Of a DNA stretch of 64,000 nt, positions 24,011 through 36,760 are shown piece by piece. Source of the stretch: Casuarina equisetifolia. Lineage: Eukaryota; Streptophyta; Magnoliopsida; Fagales; Casuarinaceae. The notes under the pieces were generated by a model. The model was not told where the DNA came from, ran no database searches, and saw nothing but the letters and a program-made list of their open reading frames with translations. The position numbers and the translations under genes are program-made. The DNA lies in NCBI GenBank assembly GCA_028551475.1, contig CM052359.1:16989583-17053582 (forward strand), read 5' to 3'. Each line of letters starts with the position of its first letter. Positions within the stretch are counted from its first letter, which is position 1.

Positions 24011-26632
24011 CAAAATGAAATGAGAAAGGTAGTTTGGCCAGGTTTAAGCTACTGGCGGCGATAGAGTACAGAGGCTACTGCTATTTCGTTTCTTCCTCCG
24101 AGGAATGCCTTTTCTTGCCTTTTCCTGCGGTATATAGTCGGAAATCTTGGGACTCGGCAGCGTTCAGGACCACCCCTATATGTGGCGGTTGACACGTCAT
24201 GGCTGTGGGAAACCGTGCAAAGGTTATACTAGTGTTGCATGGCAAGGCGTATGAGTTTTTTGAGTCCTTATAGAAGGCCAGAAGATTTGAAGGGGACCAA
24301 GAGCTCTAGATATTGCTGCTTTGAGCAATATGGGGCCTTGGATTAATCGAAAATCATACAAGACCTACTACCATCAACTTTATTTAGTTGCAGTATTTCC
24401 AACTGATCTCGCCCAGCGTTCCATCAGTAGTATCTAGAGTCGAATTTTTATTTTCTTCTTGGATGTTGTAAGTAAAGGTACTTTGGTCTATCTATAGATA
24501 ATAATGTGTGACCCCTTCCCTAATAAATTTTTCAAAGTTATTCTGCATGGACTAATCACACAGAAATCCTCATCCAAGGCTTACCATTGCATTTTTCTGT
24601 AACTCATATAAGCATCCTTTTTTTTCCCCCTTTTTTGTATTTTCTTTTTTCTTTTTTTCGTATAGCATATCAAAGAAATGCATTGAACCAAAAATTACAT
24701 AAACCAACTTCGTTTGAGGGAAACGGGAGATGAAGAAGACCCCCCCGGAATCCTGCTGGGGGATAGATTTAGTTTAGCATTGTTATACAGAGTGCACTGC
24801 CAACAGCCAAAATTTTGCACTTCGCAAGCCAGGCAGTTTTGCTGATGAAGAAAAGGGCTTTGATAGATGTACATAACTGAGCACATACATAAGAGAAAGA
24901 CCACGTCTCTGTTGTACACTATATCAGAACAATCCTGATAAAGATGTTAGAACATTGCATAAAAGCTGTTAGAAACCCTTTTATTGATTTGAACAAAACC
25001 AAAAAAAATGAAAAAGAAAAAAAAACCTTGAGATTTAACAAATGCTTCTTTCTTCAAAACCCTTCCGCAAATCCAGATAGCACTCTCCTCTCAGAAATTT
25101 CAACTGCAGTGAACATGTAAAATCTATTACCACCAATACATCCTCATACGAACCGTCTCACATTTAAGAACACTGCTTCAACCTAAATAAGCCAAGTTTC
25201 CATCTTTCGCAACTCAGGGATCCATCAATTATTGTACTTACAAGATTATCAAGATGCAACCAAAAGAGAGATCGTAAATCTGACAACATAGATGGAGTAC
25301 ATACACAAGTTCAAATGAACTGTAGAGCTGAACCAAAAGTATCAATCTCCAATATTACAAGTATAATGCACTGCCCCGGCATAAAAGCTCAAGTACAAGG
25401 AAAATTATGTGCGGCTAGTCGAAATCCCTCAGACCTCAGTACCACACATAATCGGCACACAACAGCACAAAGTGCCAACATTAGTAACACTGGCATATGA
25501 AAGATCCACAAATCAAGAGAAAAGAACATTTCCACCGTCTTCCAGTCAAAGTCTAAGGAGAAACAGAATACAGAATAGAACATAGCCACTAAAACAACGG
25601 TCGTATACAACCTTGTCTAATACTCAGCTAACTTGTTGCTCGAGATATTTCAGAAAAATTGATCACTTCTTGGGTGAACGCTAAGTGAAATAACACTTGG
25701 GACAAGGATTTAGGGAAAAGGAAAAGTGATATCTTAAAGATTAGAACACAATTTCATAATAAGACACTGAAAGTAGGGCGCACAACGACCGGGAAGTGAC
25801 GGAAATCATCTTTCGGTTTACTTTACCCTATAGAGCACCTACTGGCTATAGATGATCGTAAAGAATATCAGTTTACACTAGGCGGTTACCCATAATGTTT
25901 GCACGCTACTACGCCCCATAAGCACTCTTGTGGGATGTGCGCCACATTGGAACAGAGCATGGCCACCTTGCCAAGGGAGTTTAGTTCCATATCAAAAATC
26001 CATTTGAGAGAAAAACCAAAACTTAATACGGTCCAGGAAATTTAAACTTAAAAGGTTTGAATGTTCTATTTTGAATGGACAAAAGCCTTTACAATAACGC
26101 AACTTCTACCATGTTGTGACTGTCCTGATTTGCGATCCTCAAATAAATTGACATAGTAAACCTTTAATCTAAATAGATTGTCCAGGTTGTACTACTTTAT
26201 TTTGTTGAACCAGAAAACTTAAAGTGTGCAATACAGAGGTTCATACTACTTGTCGATAGTATTATTGAGTTTCAAACTACGTATAAACCTCACGTTCTAC
26301 CAAAGTGAAAGATGTAATGTCAATCGAATTTTCTCTGCACAAGCAAATCAATCGCTTCCCACCACAAGAGAAGGCTAAGCAATAGAGAAGAAGAGTTGCC
26401 AACAAAGAAACATCCTTTGACCAACAAGTTGCTTATCAATTTTCGATGTAGAAAAAGGACTACAACAAATGCAATAACTCTTCCAAATTGATCATCTCTA
26501 TTAGCCAAAGAACACAGCACAAATACAATGAAGACTCGAAATCAAAAACAAAAGAATACAAAAATTCCAAAATCAGTCAATTATAGCAAGCAATCAACAG
26601 GCCAACTAAGTTCAAGAGAACGCCTACCGGCA
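24011..26632. other. Intergenic region between convergent GNL2 and trihelix genes
   Basis: No gene is supported in these 2.6 kb. It should contain the 3' ends of both converging transcripts. Visible content is a T/C-rich tract near 24616-24660 and several A-rich runs near 25000. The short open frames have no domain I recognise. Confidence 0.55.
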
Positions 26633-27724
26633 TCATTCACTGAGATTCTCTTCTGAAGCATCAGAATCCTCCTCATCCTCATCATCGTCCTCTTCCTGCA
26701 TTTTGGCAATCTCCGCCTGCGCCCTCTCCAGAATCTGCTTCTTCTGTAATTCCAACTCCCTCTGGAACTCCAACCTCATCTTCTCCAACTCCATCATCTG
26801 CCGCCTCTTACTACTCTCAATCTTCTCATATATCTCCCCAAACTTTTGAATCGAATCTGCCAACACCCGATATGATGATGACCCTTCCCCACCGCCTTTC
26901 AACATCCTCCTTGGCGGCGGCTCATCCTCCTTCTCGTCCTCATTTTCGGACTCCCCTGGACTATCCCTCATCTCATCAAACCCGTTCGACCTCTCCAAAT
27001 AGACCCAAGTATTCATAAAAACATATTCCCCAGAATCAATACCACACGCCAACCCGTGGTCCTGCCTCGGTGATACGCCCATTAACATATCCATCTTCTT
27101 AAAGTATACCCATTTACTAGAATTCAATCCCATTTCCTCAACTCTGGCCTTCTCTTTCTTGTATTTCCTCTTCAACTTATCCAGCATTGTCCTACATTGC
27201 ACCTCGGTCCTGTCCATCTTCGACGCCTCCGAGACCTTCTCTGCGACGTCGTTCCAGTCCTCGGACCTCAAGCTCCTCCTCCCCAGCTGAAGAAACCTGT
27301 CTCCCCACATCTCCAACAGTACAAACACCGCGTGCTCGGTCCACTCTGCCTTCGAATTCCTCGTAACGTACGAAGCTTTGGCAGCACCCCTCGGCTCCAC
27401 CTCGTACCTGGAAATCAAATTCCTTAGCTTCCTCTTCTTCGGATGCCTGCCAAAATCACCATCCTCTTCGAAATTCCGATAATACCCATTTGGGCTTTCG
27501 TCTTCCTCGTCGTCCTCATCTTCTTGCTGGTTGTTTTCTTCGCAGAATTCGTCGTCGTTTTCCTCCTCCTCCTCCTCCTCCTCCTCGTCTTCGACTTCGT
27601 AGCGATTGATTGGGTGAGAAAAGGTGGAATTGCGGACGGGCTTTCTCGAGCGATTAGAAAGATTATAGGAGTTTATAGCATAGGGTTTTGCAGGGTACCT
27701 TGCATCGTCTTCCATGTCATCCAT
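26633..27724 (-). CDS. Trihelix (SIP1-like) DNA-binding transcription factor, intronless
   Basis: Nuclear transcription factor with a MYB/SANT-like trihelix domain. The protein has 363 residues starting MDDMEDDARY. The frame remains open upstream to 27766 but without an ATG, so 27724 is the start. Order: a long acidic N-terminal segment (Glu/Asp runs about residues 40-85), a basic patch HPKKRKLR that may be a nuclear signal, the trihelix domain about residues 120-195 (AEWTEHAVFVLLEMWGDRF, EDWNDVAEKV, RTMLDKLKRKYKKEK), a middle region, and a C-terminal coiled coil about 285-345 (ELEKMRLEFQRELELQKKQ) with an acidic tail. Trihelix plus C-terminal coiled coil is the layout of the SIP1/ASIL clade. 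Part of the Glu run is encoded by a trinucleotide microsatellite (27561-27586). The exact orthologue and targets are unknown. Confidence 0.88.
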   Translation of the reverse strand: MDDMEDDARYPAKPYAINSYNLSNRSRKPVRNSTFSHPINRYEVEDEEEEEEEEENDDEFCEENNQQEDEDDEEDESPNGYYRNFEEDGDFGRHPKKRKLRNLISRYEVEPRGAAKASYVTRNSKAEWTEHAVFVLLEMWGDRFLQLGRRSLRSEDWNDVAEKVSEASKMDRTEVQCRTMLDKLKRKYKKEKARVEEMGLNSSKWVYFKKMDMLMGVSPRQDHGLACGIDSGEYVFMNTWVYLERSNGFDEMRDSPGESENEDEKEDEPPPRRMLKGGGEGSSSYRVLADSIQKFGEIYEKIESSKRRQMMELEKMRLEFQRELELQKKQILERAQAEIAKMQEEDDDEDEEDSDASEENLSE

Positions 27725-28720
27725 TTTTGGCACAAGAAAGAAAGAATCAGAAATTTTGAGAGCCAAATAAACCCTAATTTGGTTGAAAGGTCAAATCTTT
27801 TGTATCGTCGCGGCACAACCCGAATAGTTCTGCTCTTCCGCAAAATTTGAAGAACAAAGAAATTAGGGTTTTAAATGCTGGAGAGGAGGCTCGGTGGAAT
27901 ATATCGGCGGAATTAAAATGCGCCGGGATGCGGGGTGTTAGGGGCCGTTGGTGTCCGTTGGTGTCCGTTGATTGTCCACGCGGCAGCGGTGACGTTGCGC
28001 GAAGGACTGTTGCTTGCCGCTGTGTTTTTAGGCCGACAGTTGAAACTTGAGTGCGGAGTCCAGAAGTGCAAAGGGCCGAGCCTAGATGCAATAACCAATG
28101 AATGCACCGAAAAATGGATTGATGGATGTGGGCTTAGCCCAGGTGTTGACCTAGGTTTTATGAAGGCTGACGTTGGACATAAACAAACACATGAAAGAAA
28201 AAAGAATATATATATATATATATATATGACATGTCTCTTGTTAAAATAGGTTTTTCCATCAACTAAAAAATTGGTGAGATCAATACCTACCTCAAGAAGA
28301 TAGGGATTCAATTCTAAATTCAGTAAAAATAAATTCAAAAAGCAATATCATTTAGGATGTAAATGGGCAACCCCAAGAAGATTATGTAACAACACTAGTC
28401 TCCATTACAAAGCATTTCATAAGAGATGCTAAGAACCTACAAGATAAGAATTTAGAAATCTTGTCCAATCTCAAGTGTAAAAGACTTCATGACTCTTGGA
28501 AATATAAGGATACTTTCCTTGAGTCATGATAAGGCCAAATGCCTAGATAGGCTTTTGGAAAGAAAAATTCTTAATTAATCTACCAAATTTATTAGGCTAG
28601 AAGGTTAGAGATAAGATTAGGAAAGCCTTTGGGGTAGAAATCCCTAATAGTACCATAATTTATGACAAAATCATAAGTTATGTACAAAAGGAAGGATTAA
28701 ACCTATGCATAAACCAAATG
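27725..28720. other. Trihelix upstream region and edge of the repeat block
   Basis: The first ~400 bases, relatively GC-rich, are probably the trihelix promoter and leader. A TA microsatellite lies at about 28207-28227. From about 28250 the AT-rich repeat block begins with a 65-bp segment that recurs near 39650. No coding gene was seen. Confidence 0.5.
28250..28316 (+). repeat. Dispersed ~65-bp repeat, copy 1
   Basis: Shares the blocks CAACTAAAA, TTGG(T/A)G and CTCAAGAAGATA with 39652-39716, in the same orientation and order. The TTGGTGAG and GGATTCAATTC blocks, spaced ~35 bp apart, recall the A and B boxes of tRNA-derived SINEs, but this is weak. Confidence 0.5.
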
Positions 28721-29360
28721 TTTTGAATTGGCAATATAGGGCAAAGGGCAAGCCAAGTAAATATAAGTTAGACTTCTATGTGTTGGACTAGTAGTATAGG
28801 TTGACAGATTGACTATATGAGTAAAAGTTTAGCCCACTTAATTTTCCTTGTTGTTAAGTTGTCCACTTGAGGTGGCGCCCATCCATTTTCTTAAGTTTTC
28901 TTTTGTAATGTACTTCAGTTATCAAATATAACCGTCCTCCTTATTTAAGGAACGTTATGATCTCAATGATTTTGATTGTATGGATGCACTATTTAATAAG
29001 ACTATTGTTACAATTACATCTTTATTATTGTAATTTTTGTCTTACTTTGAATTTGGTTTGAAAATTTAAGTGTCCTAATTTGATATACCTTAGTTTAAAT
29101 CTTCATAACAGCCACACATTTATAGTTATGTTCTAAATGTGTAATTGATATCATACTGATTACTTGAGAAAATTAAATCCCTATATAGAGTGATCCTCTA
29201 AATCACCTTACTTACACACTCTTTACACTTTCTTCTTATACTCATTACTTACATACTTTTTTTTTCTCTTCCTTTAACCTCCCCTTACGATGAGCCTAGT
29301 TAAAGGTTGACTCAATTTTGAGCCAAAAACTAAGTGCTGAACATACTTACTATAACTGCA
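28721..29360 (+). repeat. 5' LTR of the gypsy element
   Basis: Pairs with 33152-33761. Shared landmarks include GAGGTGG(C/T)GCC, TTTTGTAATGTACTT and GATTGTATGGATGCACTATT. Ends are approximate. Confidence 0.8.
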
Positions 29361-29367
29361 CTTTAGG

Positions 29368-29380
29368 TGGTATTAGAGAC
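29368..29380 (+). other. Primer-binding site (initiator Met tRNA type)
   Basis: TGGTATTAGAGAC differs slightly from the common TGGTATCAGAGCC and begins about 8 bases after the 5' LTR, where a PBS is expected. It fixes the orientation of the gypsy element. Confidence 0.7.
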
Positions 29381-32300
29381 TAACTCTTGAGCCAAACTAA
29401 GTTACTAACAAATGGCTAGTGGTTCTTAAAAGGGTGTAGTAGACTTATAGTCAGAAAAGTAGATAAAGAAAGAGGTCTTAAGTTGATGTAATGGCTCTAA
29501 AGGAGAAATTTGAAGTTCTAAAGAATTTCTTACATCTTGTTAAAGAACATATTGCTAATCTTAAGCATGATTTGGAAGGAGTTACTATTTAATTCCAAGA
29601 ACAAATCAATGCTTTGAAGAAAGAAAGATCTATTGTTGTTGTTTCAAGTAGAGATATTCCAAAATTGATGACCTATGGTGGGAAACAAGATGCCACTTAA
29701 GTGGAGAATTTCCTATGGCATATGGAACATTACTTTGAAGTAGCTCAAATTAGTAATGAACTCACTAAGGTACGCATTGCTTCCTTTTATTGCACTTATA
29801 ATGCTATGGTGTGATGGCATAAGAAGTATCATAAGATTTAGAAAGAGGAGAGTAAGATTAAAACTTATGATGTATTCAAGACAAAAGTGAAGAAATAGTT
29901 CCTCCTCAAAGAATGTGACTAAGAAGGCTTAAAAAACATTGAAAGACTTAAAACACACAACAACTCTGTAGACGTATGTGCAAGTATTCTCTAATGCAAC
30001 ACAAGAAGAGACCTTATTGTTCTTCTTTATGAATGGCCTCCAAAAGGAAAGACAAGATTGAAAAGCACGAGGTGACAAAGTTAAGTCATACTATCTTAAT
30101 AGTTGAGTCCCTACCATATCATAGACAGATAAAGTCATCATTCATGCCAACTATTCAAACTAGCACTTTGGAGAAAGAAGGAAAAAGTCAACCCCTATTC
30201 AACTGCAATAGAGGTACTAGACCATCCTTTAACCATACAATCACAAGCAGAGATGTACCCTTTTTTATTTTATTTGTAAAGGTTCATATTATATGAAAGA
30301 TTGTTTAAAGGGTGGATCATTAAATGATATAGAGTAGGAGTCAATATCAAAGGAAAGTCCTACAAAGGATGGCTACATGGTAGCTCTCCAAATGTTTAAC
30401 TTTATGGAAGATAAGGCTCCTAGATTAGATGTGTAGTCTTAATGTATGTGGAACTTGCAATTAATAATAATGAGACCAAAGCTATGGTGGATTTGGCTGC
30501 CACATGCAACTTCATCACACTTAGAGAAGCCAAGAGATTGCTTTCTTAGTGAAGAAAGATATGAAGTTGTTAAAGACAATGAACAACACACCATGACTAA
30601 TGTTTGGAGTCACCCATGGAATGGATAAGCATATGAGGAAATTAGAGGTAAAAGTATATTTCACAATAGTATCTATGGTGATTACAAGTTAGTCTTTGAA
30701 TTAGAATTTTTACATATAACCCATGTTTTTCTTTACCTTACACATAGTTTCTTATGCATTTTCACAAGAACTATACCATGCATGGTTCCTACAAAGGCCA
30801 TTGTCCTACATGAAATCATTTATGCTATGCAGTTAAAGAAAGGTATACAAAAAGGTAAGAAAACCTACTTACCATATTAAAGGAAAAAAAAAGGAAATCT
30901 TGAAAAAGAGAGATCTTTCTTAAGTGGTTCATGATGTACTTGAGGAGACCAAGGATGTGATGCCTTCTAAGATATTAAAAGTTAATCATGTGATAGAGTT
31001 AAAGCAAAAAAAAAAAGCCTATAATGAAGGCCCTTTACATAATGTCCTTGCCTAAACTGGTGGAGCTAAGGAGGCAACTAAAGACCTTGTTAGATGTTGG
31101 GTATATTAAGCCATCAAAGGCACATATGGAGCTCTTGTACTTTTCCAAACAAAGAATGATGGGTTAATGTAGCCATGCAATAAATTAGGTAACCATAAAG
31201 ACCAATTACTCTATTCTTTTAATAGTAGATTTGTTTGCCAAGTTAGGCAATGTCTATTAATTTACAAAACTAGATTTAAGATTAAGTTACTCCTAAGCTT
31301 GGATTGTTGCTAGTGATGAGCCTAAGATAACATGCATGATATGATATTATTCTTTTGAATGGTTAATAAAGTCTTTTAGCTTAACCAATGCTTTAGTGAT
31401 ATTTTACACATTGATGAATAACTTGTTCCATCCATACTTGGATAAGTTCATGGTAGTCTACATAGATAACATTGTGATGTATAACAACTTATTAAAAGAT
31501 CATGTCAAGCACCTAAAAATATTATTCAAGTTGTTGCAATAGAACAAACTCTATTTGAAAAAGGAAAAGTGTTCATTTGCCCAAGAAGTAGACTTTCTTA
31601 GACATGTCATCAAACAAGGAATTTTACGGATGGATGGGGCCAAAGTGAAGGTAATCTAAGAGTGGGAACCCCCTTCAAAAGCAATCAAGTTGGGATCTTT
31701 TCGTGGTTTGGTAAATTATTATAGGTGTTTTGTTGCCAAATACTCAATAAAAGCAATGCTATTGGCTAAATAGCTAGACCAGCTCATGAGAGATGATAAA
31801 ATCAAACAATTTTGGCCAAAGGATAGGCTATTTTATACTAAAAAAAAGGCACTTATATGTGCCCAAATGGGAGAACTTATGACATAAGCTCATCAAAGAC
31901 TACCATGATAGCAAGTGGGCTAGCTTTCTTAAACAATGAAGAATGAATGCCCTCCTTAAAGCCTCGTACTTTTGATCTAGCATGAAAGACAAGGTAAAAT
32001 TATATGTTAAAACTTATCTTGTCAAAATTAGAATTAACTACTTGTCATTATCTATCCTGAGCCATTCATATGAGATTATCTCTATGGAATTCATCATAAG
32101 ATTACTAAAGGTTAAAGGTTGTTACTTTATCTTGGTGGTGATAGACCAACTCTTAAAGTATGCAACTTTCATACCAATACCTATGCAATGTCCAGCAAGA
32201 GTCACAACATGACTTTTTTTCAAATTTGTGGTGAAGTTTTTGGGACTACCATAGAATATCATTAATTTTTGAGATCCATGATTCATAGGCTAGTTATAGA

Positions 32301-33151
32301 AAGAGCTTTAGGCTATTGGACATAAAGTTGTAGTTCTCCACAAGTTTTCATCTCCAAATGGATGGGTAAATGGAAAGGGTGAATAGTTAGGTAAAGTTGT
32401 ACTTGAGACACTTTGTGAACAAGAATTAGAAAGATTGGATAAAGCTAATGGACATGGCTCAGTTTTCTTACAAATTTCAAATGAACAAATCAATAAATAA
32501 AAACACATTTGAGTTGGTGATAGGGCAACAACCATTGACTTTTATCAATGTCTTAGTACTTTTTTTAATATGGTTAAGTCTTAGCAAAAATAATACAAAT
32601 ATAGTGAGGTCATACTTGAGTAAGGTTGTTAAGAGAATGAAGAGATAGACTAACAAGAAAAGAAGGCTGGTGGAATACAATGTTAGAGAGCAACAGATGG
32701 TAAAGTTTCTTTAGCTGCAATACAAAGCTTATTGTCCCTTCCACAAAACGTTGGCCTACAAGTATGGGAGGTTATTCGAAATAGTGGGAAATGTTGGAAG
32801 GGGTACCTATTAATTGGACATTCCATCTAATCTCAAGATACACTTAGTGTTCCATGTGAGCATGTTGAAGCCCTTTTATTATAAGGATGTAGAAGATGTT
32901 GGATAGAGTAGCCATTAAGGGCCCCTCCAATGATGATGGCCTCTTTTGAAAAAGAGATAGAAGCAATCCTAGTTGATCAAGCCTTTTAGAATAAGAGAGT
33001 TCATCTAAGACAACAATTTTTTATTAAATAGTAAGGATTGCTTGAGAGTGAGGTAATGTGGGAGTTTAAGGAAGAGCTTTAGTAGTTCAAAGACCTTATC
33101 AACTATTACCTAAAGCCAATGAAGGCGTCATTGAATTAGGTAGGAAAGAAT

Positions 33152-33761
33152 ATTATGGATTGATAATATGGGCTAATAGACTACCAAGTGAGTACAAGTC
33201 AAACTTTTATATATGTTGGACTCGTAACATAGGTTGACAAACTAGTTATGCAAGTATGAGTCTAGCTCGCCTAATTTTCCTTATTATTGAGCCATCCACT
33301 CGAGGTGGTGCCAATTTGTTTCCATAAGGATTTTTTTGTAATGTACTTTACTTTTTGGATATAAATGCCCTTTTTATTGAAGGAACATTATTTTCTTGAT
33401 GATTATGATTGTATGGATGCACTATTCAATAAGACTACTATTATGATTCTATTTTTATTATAATAACAATTATCTTAATTCAAAGATCTTTGGTTTGGAA
33501 ATCTAAGTATCCCAATTTGATGTATCTTGGTTCAAATCTTTGCCTATACCATATTGATTACTAGAGAGAAGGCAAACCTTTCTATAAAGTGATCCTCTCA
33601 TATCACTCCATTCACACACTCTTTATGCTTTCTTCTTATACTCTCTACTCATATATTATTCTTTCCTCTTCCTCTAACCTCCCTTCATAGTGATCTTAGT
33701 TAAAGGCCAACTTAGTTATGAGTCAAGAGCTAAGTACTTAACTTACTTTAAGTGTGTTACA
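33152..33761 (+). repeat. 3' LTR of the gypsy element
   Basis: Same landmarks as the 5' LTR. It follows the integrase remnant, and about 170-270 bases of degenerate sequence separate it from the last coding block. Confidence 0.8.
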
Positions 33762-33789
33762 TGAAGGCTACTTAAGCAACTTCATTAAG

Positions 33790-34440
33790 AGAATAAAAAA
33801 TTATGGAATGAACGTAGATCATTCTATAAGCAATTTGGTTGCTTAGGATGCCATAGGCTAAAGCATTAAAGGGATTCTTGCATATGCCAAAAATCCTTTA
33901 AACCTCAAAAGGAATTAAATTCTAAAAAGCCCTCTATAAGAATTCCATTAGAAGACAAATGTATATTATAAGTCTTTCCATAAAAGGTCCATGGATAATA
34001 AAAGGGTTAAAGACATTACTTGTTATAAATGTGGTAAACATGGACACTTACATAAATATTGTAAATTGCAGCACTGCATAAACATGCTTAGCCTTGATGA
34101 TAACATTAAGAATGAGCTTTTATTGCTCATGAATGAAGATTATAGTTAGAAGACTTCAAGGGAAGATAACCTCCAATATTCATTAGATGATGACTTATCA
34201 TATTCATTTGATAAGCCCCGATTTTGTGTATTAACTAAAGATAAGGAATTTATATTTTCTATCACCTATTAAATTGAAGATCATTAGGCTTATGAAAAGT
34301 GTCTGGAAAAGCCTACAGAAAGCTTAAACCAAAAACTTGAAAGGTCAAAGGAAGTAGCTAAGCCCTTATGTTCGGTAAAATCCTACATGCAAGTGAATAT
34401 GTCAAACAAATAATATAATGATAAGTAAGATATCATCTCA
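33790..34440 (+). pseudogene. Caulimovirid-like polyprotein fragment, CCHC zinc-knuckle part
   Basis: A broken sense-strand fragment with a Cys-Cys-His-Cys knuckle (CYKCGKHGHLHKYCK, near 34015-34065), followed by the segment KNELLLLMNEDY. This arrangement (zinc knuckle followed by a short leucine-rich acidic segment) is typical of coat/polyproteins of endogenous pararetroviruses, and also resembles gag of some retroelements. Several stops interrupt it. The downstream continuation appears to resume at about 36000, after the inserted repeat A. It is an old genomic copy, not functional. Confidence 0.45.
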
Positions 34441-34460
34441 TAAAGATTAGTGATTACTAA

Positions 34461-35948
34461 GCCAACTAATTACTAATGATAATAGTTCTTAGAATTTATA
34501 TAACAAACCAAAATGATAGAAAATAAATTGACTAACTAAATTTAGGAAAGATCAATAAACGACACATGTTAGAACCTTTAATTTCACTTAACTACTAGAT
34601 ACTAATGTTGATTATTTATGCTTGTAAGGTTGATTTTATTCATGTGAAGGCAAAATTTTCTAATTTATCCATTATTATATGTCTAAGTATAATGAACCTA
34701 CTTAGCTTATTAACTCACTCTATCTCTATATGCAAATTGAAATGAACTATGTGCATTATAATTTATGAATATTCCAGCTTACATCTAAAGCCACACAAAC
34801 TATATGGTATATGTCTATCCATATTAGTCTATGATTGTACATTACATGAAGCAATTATATGTCATTTCATGTCAGTCTCTAACATGCAAATCAAATAATC
34901 TACGTGATAGCTAATCACCCAAATGTATTAAACTTAGTAATATGTAACTTCACACATATAAAATATCTCACAAAACTTCATAACCATAACACTCATACCA
35001 TCATTATTAAGCAACATCAAACAAAGTAAACTAAACCATAAAGTCAAAATAAACAAAAGCAATGCAAAAATTTGAACAAAGCATTATGTAAATTAAAAAC
35101 ACCAAAGTTGTAACCAAAATGTCTTCAAATCACAGAAACATTGCACATAATCTACACATTAGAGAGAGTAGAAGAAGTCATATGAAAAAGGGGAAGAAAT
35201 CAAGCTAACATGCATCATCATGCACCATTGTCACATGCTCTCACGCGTTGCCACCATGCACCATCGCCACTCTTCATAGAAATGTCAAATTTGATCCCTA
35301 AAATGTAGATCTATTGAAAGATTAAGCAAATCTACTAGAAAATTGTTGGAAAAGGTCCAATTTCACCTAAAATTGCTCATAAGCAACATTTGTTGTTTGT
35401 CGCTAGAAATCTACGTAAAACCACTTGAATCTACTACAGAGATGCCAAAAATTGCACTCAAATGTTAGATATAATCTTTCCCTATTAGAATCACCCCAAA
35501 ACTTGCCGGAAAATGCAACTAGAATAGTAAAAAAACTCTTTGTACCATGCTTTCCTTCACTGGAAATGAACTCAATGATCGACTTTTGCCCAACCGTCGG
35601 ATGTTCTCAGAATCCCGCATTATCATGTGTGGACCCTAATTTTTCAATGAGGGAGAACCAATAGCATGCCTCCTCTTCCTTTTCTCTCTCTTTCTCGCTT
35701 GTGACTAACCCTTTCTCTCTCCGCTCGATAATTCACTTTCTCCCTCGAGTAATCACCTCTTTTTACTTTTTGCTTTCTTTCCTTTTTTTTTCTTATATTT
35801 TGCTTCATTTTGTTCCTTTTGGAATTTGCTGCATAAACAAACAAAACTTGCATAAACACATATAAATGAAAATATAATATAATGAATACTATATATATAT
35901 TACCTAAACTAGCCACAATAATCCTATAAAAATCATAGTTATCACCCT
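34461..35948. repeat. Unclassified direct repeat, copy A (~1.5 kb)
   Basis: Aligns over its length, with gaps, to 36761-37920. Shared blocks in order: CTAATTACTAATG, TTATTTATGCTT, TTTTCTAATTTAT, an AAGTTGT...ATCTTCAA stretch, a CT-rich segment, then TTTGCATAAA-type sequence and CTATAAAAAT. No protein is recognised. It separates two pieces of a pararetrovirus-like polyprotein. Confidence 0.68.
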
Positions 35949-35999
35949 ATCTGAAACTTTATAACCTAATTGACATACTATATATATTTGGGTTTAAAA

Positions 36000-36750
36000 A
36001 AGGAGGCACAACTATGCCAGTGAAGATTTATGTCTCCAAAAGGAGATTAAATCCCTTAAAAGGGAGATTCAAACTTTTAAAACCCAAAGAGTTGAGGATA
36101 GTAAGACCATCAAAGTCTGTTTAAATAGAACAGTGACATATAACCTTTCATCTTCCTTTGATACAAAAGAGAAGAAAGAAGGAGAAATCCCTATTTTGAA
36201 ACATATGTCCATTTACTAGTTAAAGTTATGATCCCTAAATGGATTAAAAAAGCAATGGTGGTCACTAATGGAAAGCACAACTTAAATGTAATAGTCATAT
36301 TGTACAAAAGTGCTAATCTTAGTTTATATAGAGAAAGTTTAATCTCCCCTCAATAGTATGAAAATACAATTGAAAGGGTAGAAGATGCCTAAAATAGGAA
36401 GTTACTAGTAAAGTACAAATTATCAAATGTAGTAATTTAAAATCAGGGTTTTTACTTCAAGCAACCTTTCCTACTAGCCAAAGATTTACAAATGATGCTA
36501 TCCTTGGAATCCCTTTCATAGAGATGTTAAAACTATTTATTATAATGGATGACTATATCTTTCTAAATAAATATGATGGCAAAGTTATATCTGACTTTGT
36601 TCATAAACCTAGGGTTCATGGCCTAAACCTTGTAGAATTAAATAAGAAATTTAATGAGAAGTTCTTCATGCTCATTTGGGTGAAAGAAACCACTTGAATT
36701 TCTTATTAAAGAAACTGACTATCTACAAATTAAGGAACAAATAACTTAAT
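36000..36750 (+). pseudogene. Caulimovirid-like polyprotein fragment, coiled-coil/protease part
   Basis: A sense-strand fragment with a Lys/Glu-rich coiled-coil stretch (KEIKSLKREIQTFK near 36040), then a segment resembling a retroviral-type aspartic protease of plant pararetroviruses, in which the usual Asp-Ser/Thr-Gly site is degraded, then a region like the start of reverse transcriptase. Multiple stops. In related polyproteins this follows the zinc-knuckle region, so it is probably the continuation of 33790-34440. It could instead derive from a Ty3-like element. Confidence 0.42.
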
Positions 36751-36760
36751 CGAGAGTAGA

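Larger units (their letters stand above)
28721..33761 (+). mobile_element. Ty3/gypsy LTR retrotransposon, degenerate, both LTRs present
   Basis: LTRs at about 28721-29360 and 33152-33761 are clearly alignable but diverged. A methionine-tRNA-type primer-binding site follows the left LTR. The interior, all in the sense direction, shows gag (NFLWHMEHYFEVAQ near 29710), an RT entry block (LPKLVELRRQLKTLL near 31050), the RT active site changed from YxDD to YIDN at 31459-31470, an integrase core segment near 32090-32190, and a C-terminal SNLKIHLVFHVSMLKPFY segment near 32830-32880. In-frame stops occur throughout, so the copy cannot encode a working polyprotein. Confidence 0.82.

Noticed and set aside
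27443-27850. 135-residue plus-strand open frame rich in Val, Phe and Leu
   Set aside because: It is the antisense shadow of the acidic tract of the trihelix gene.
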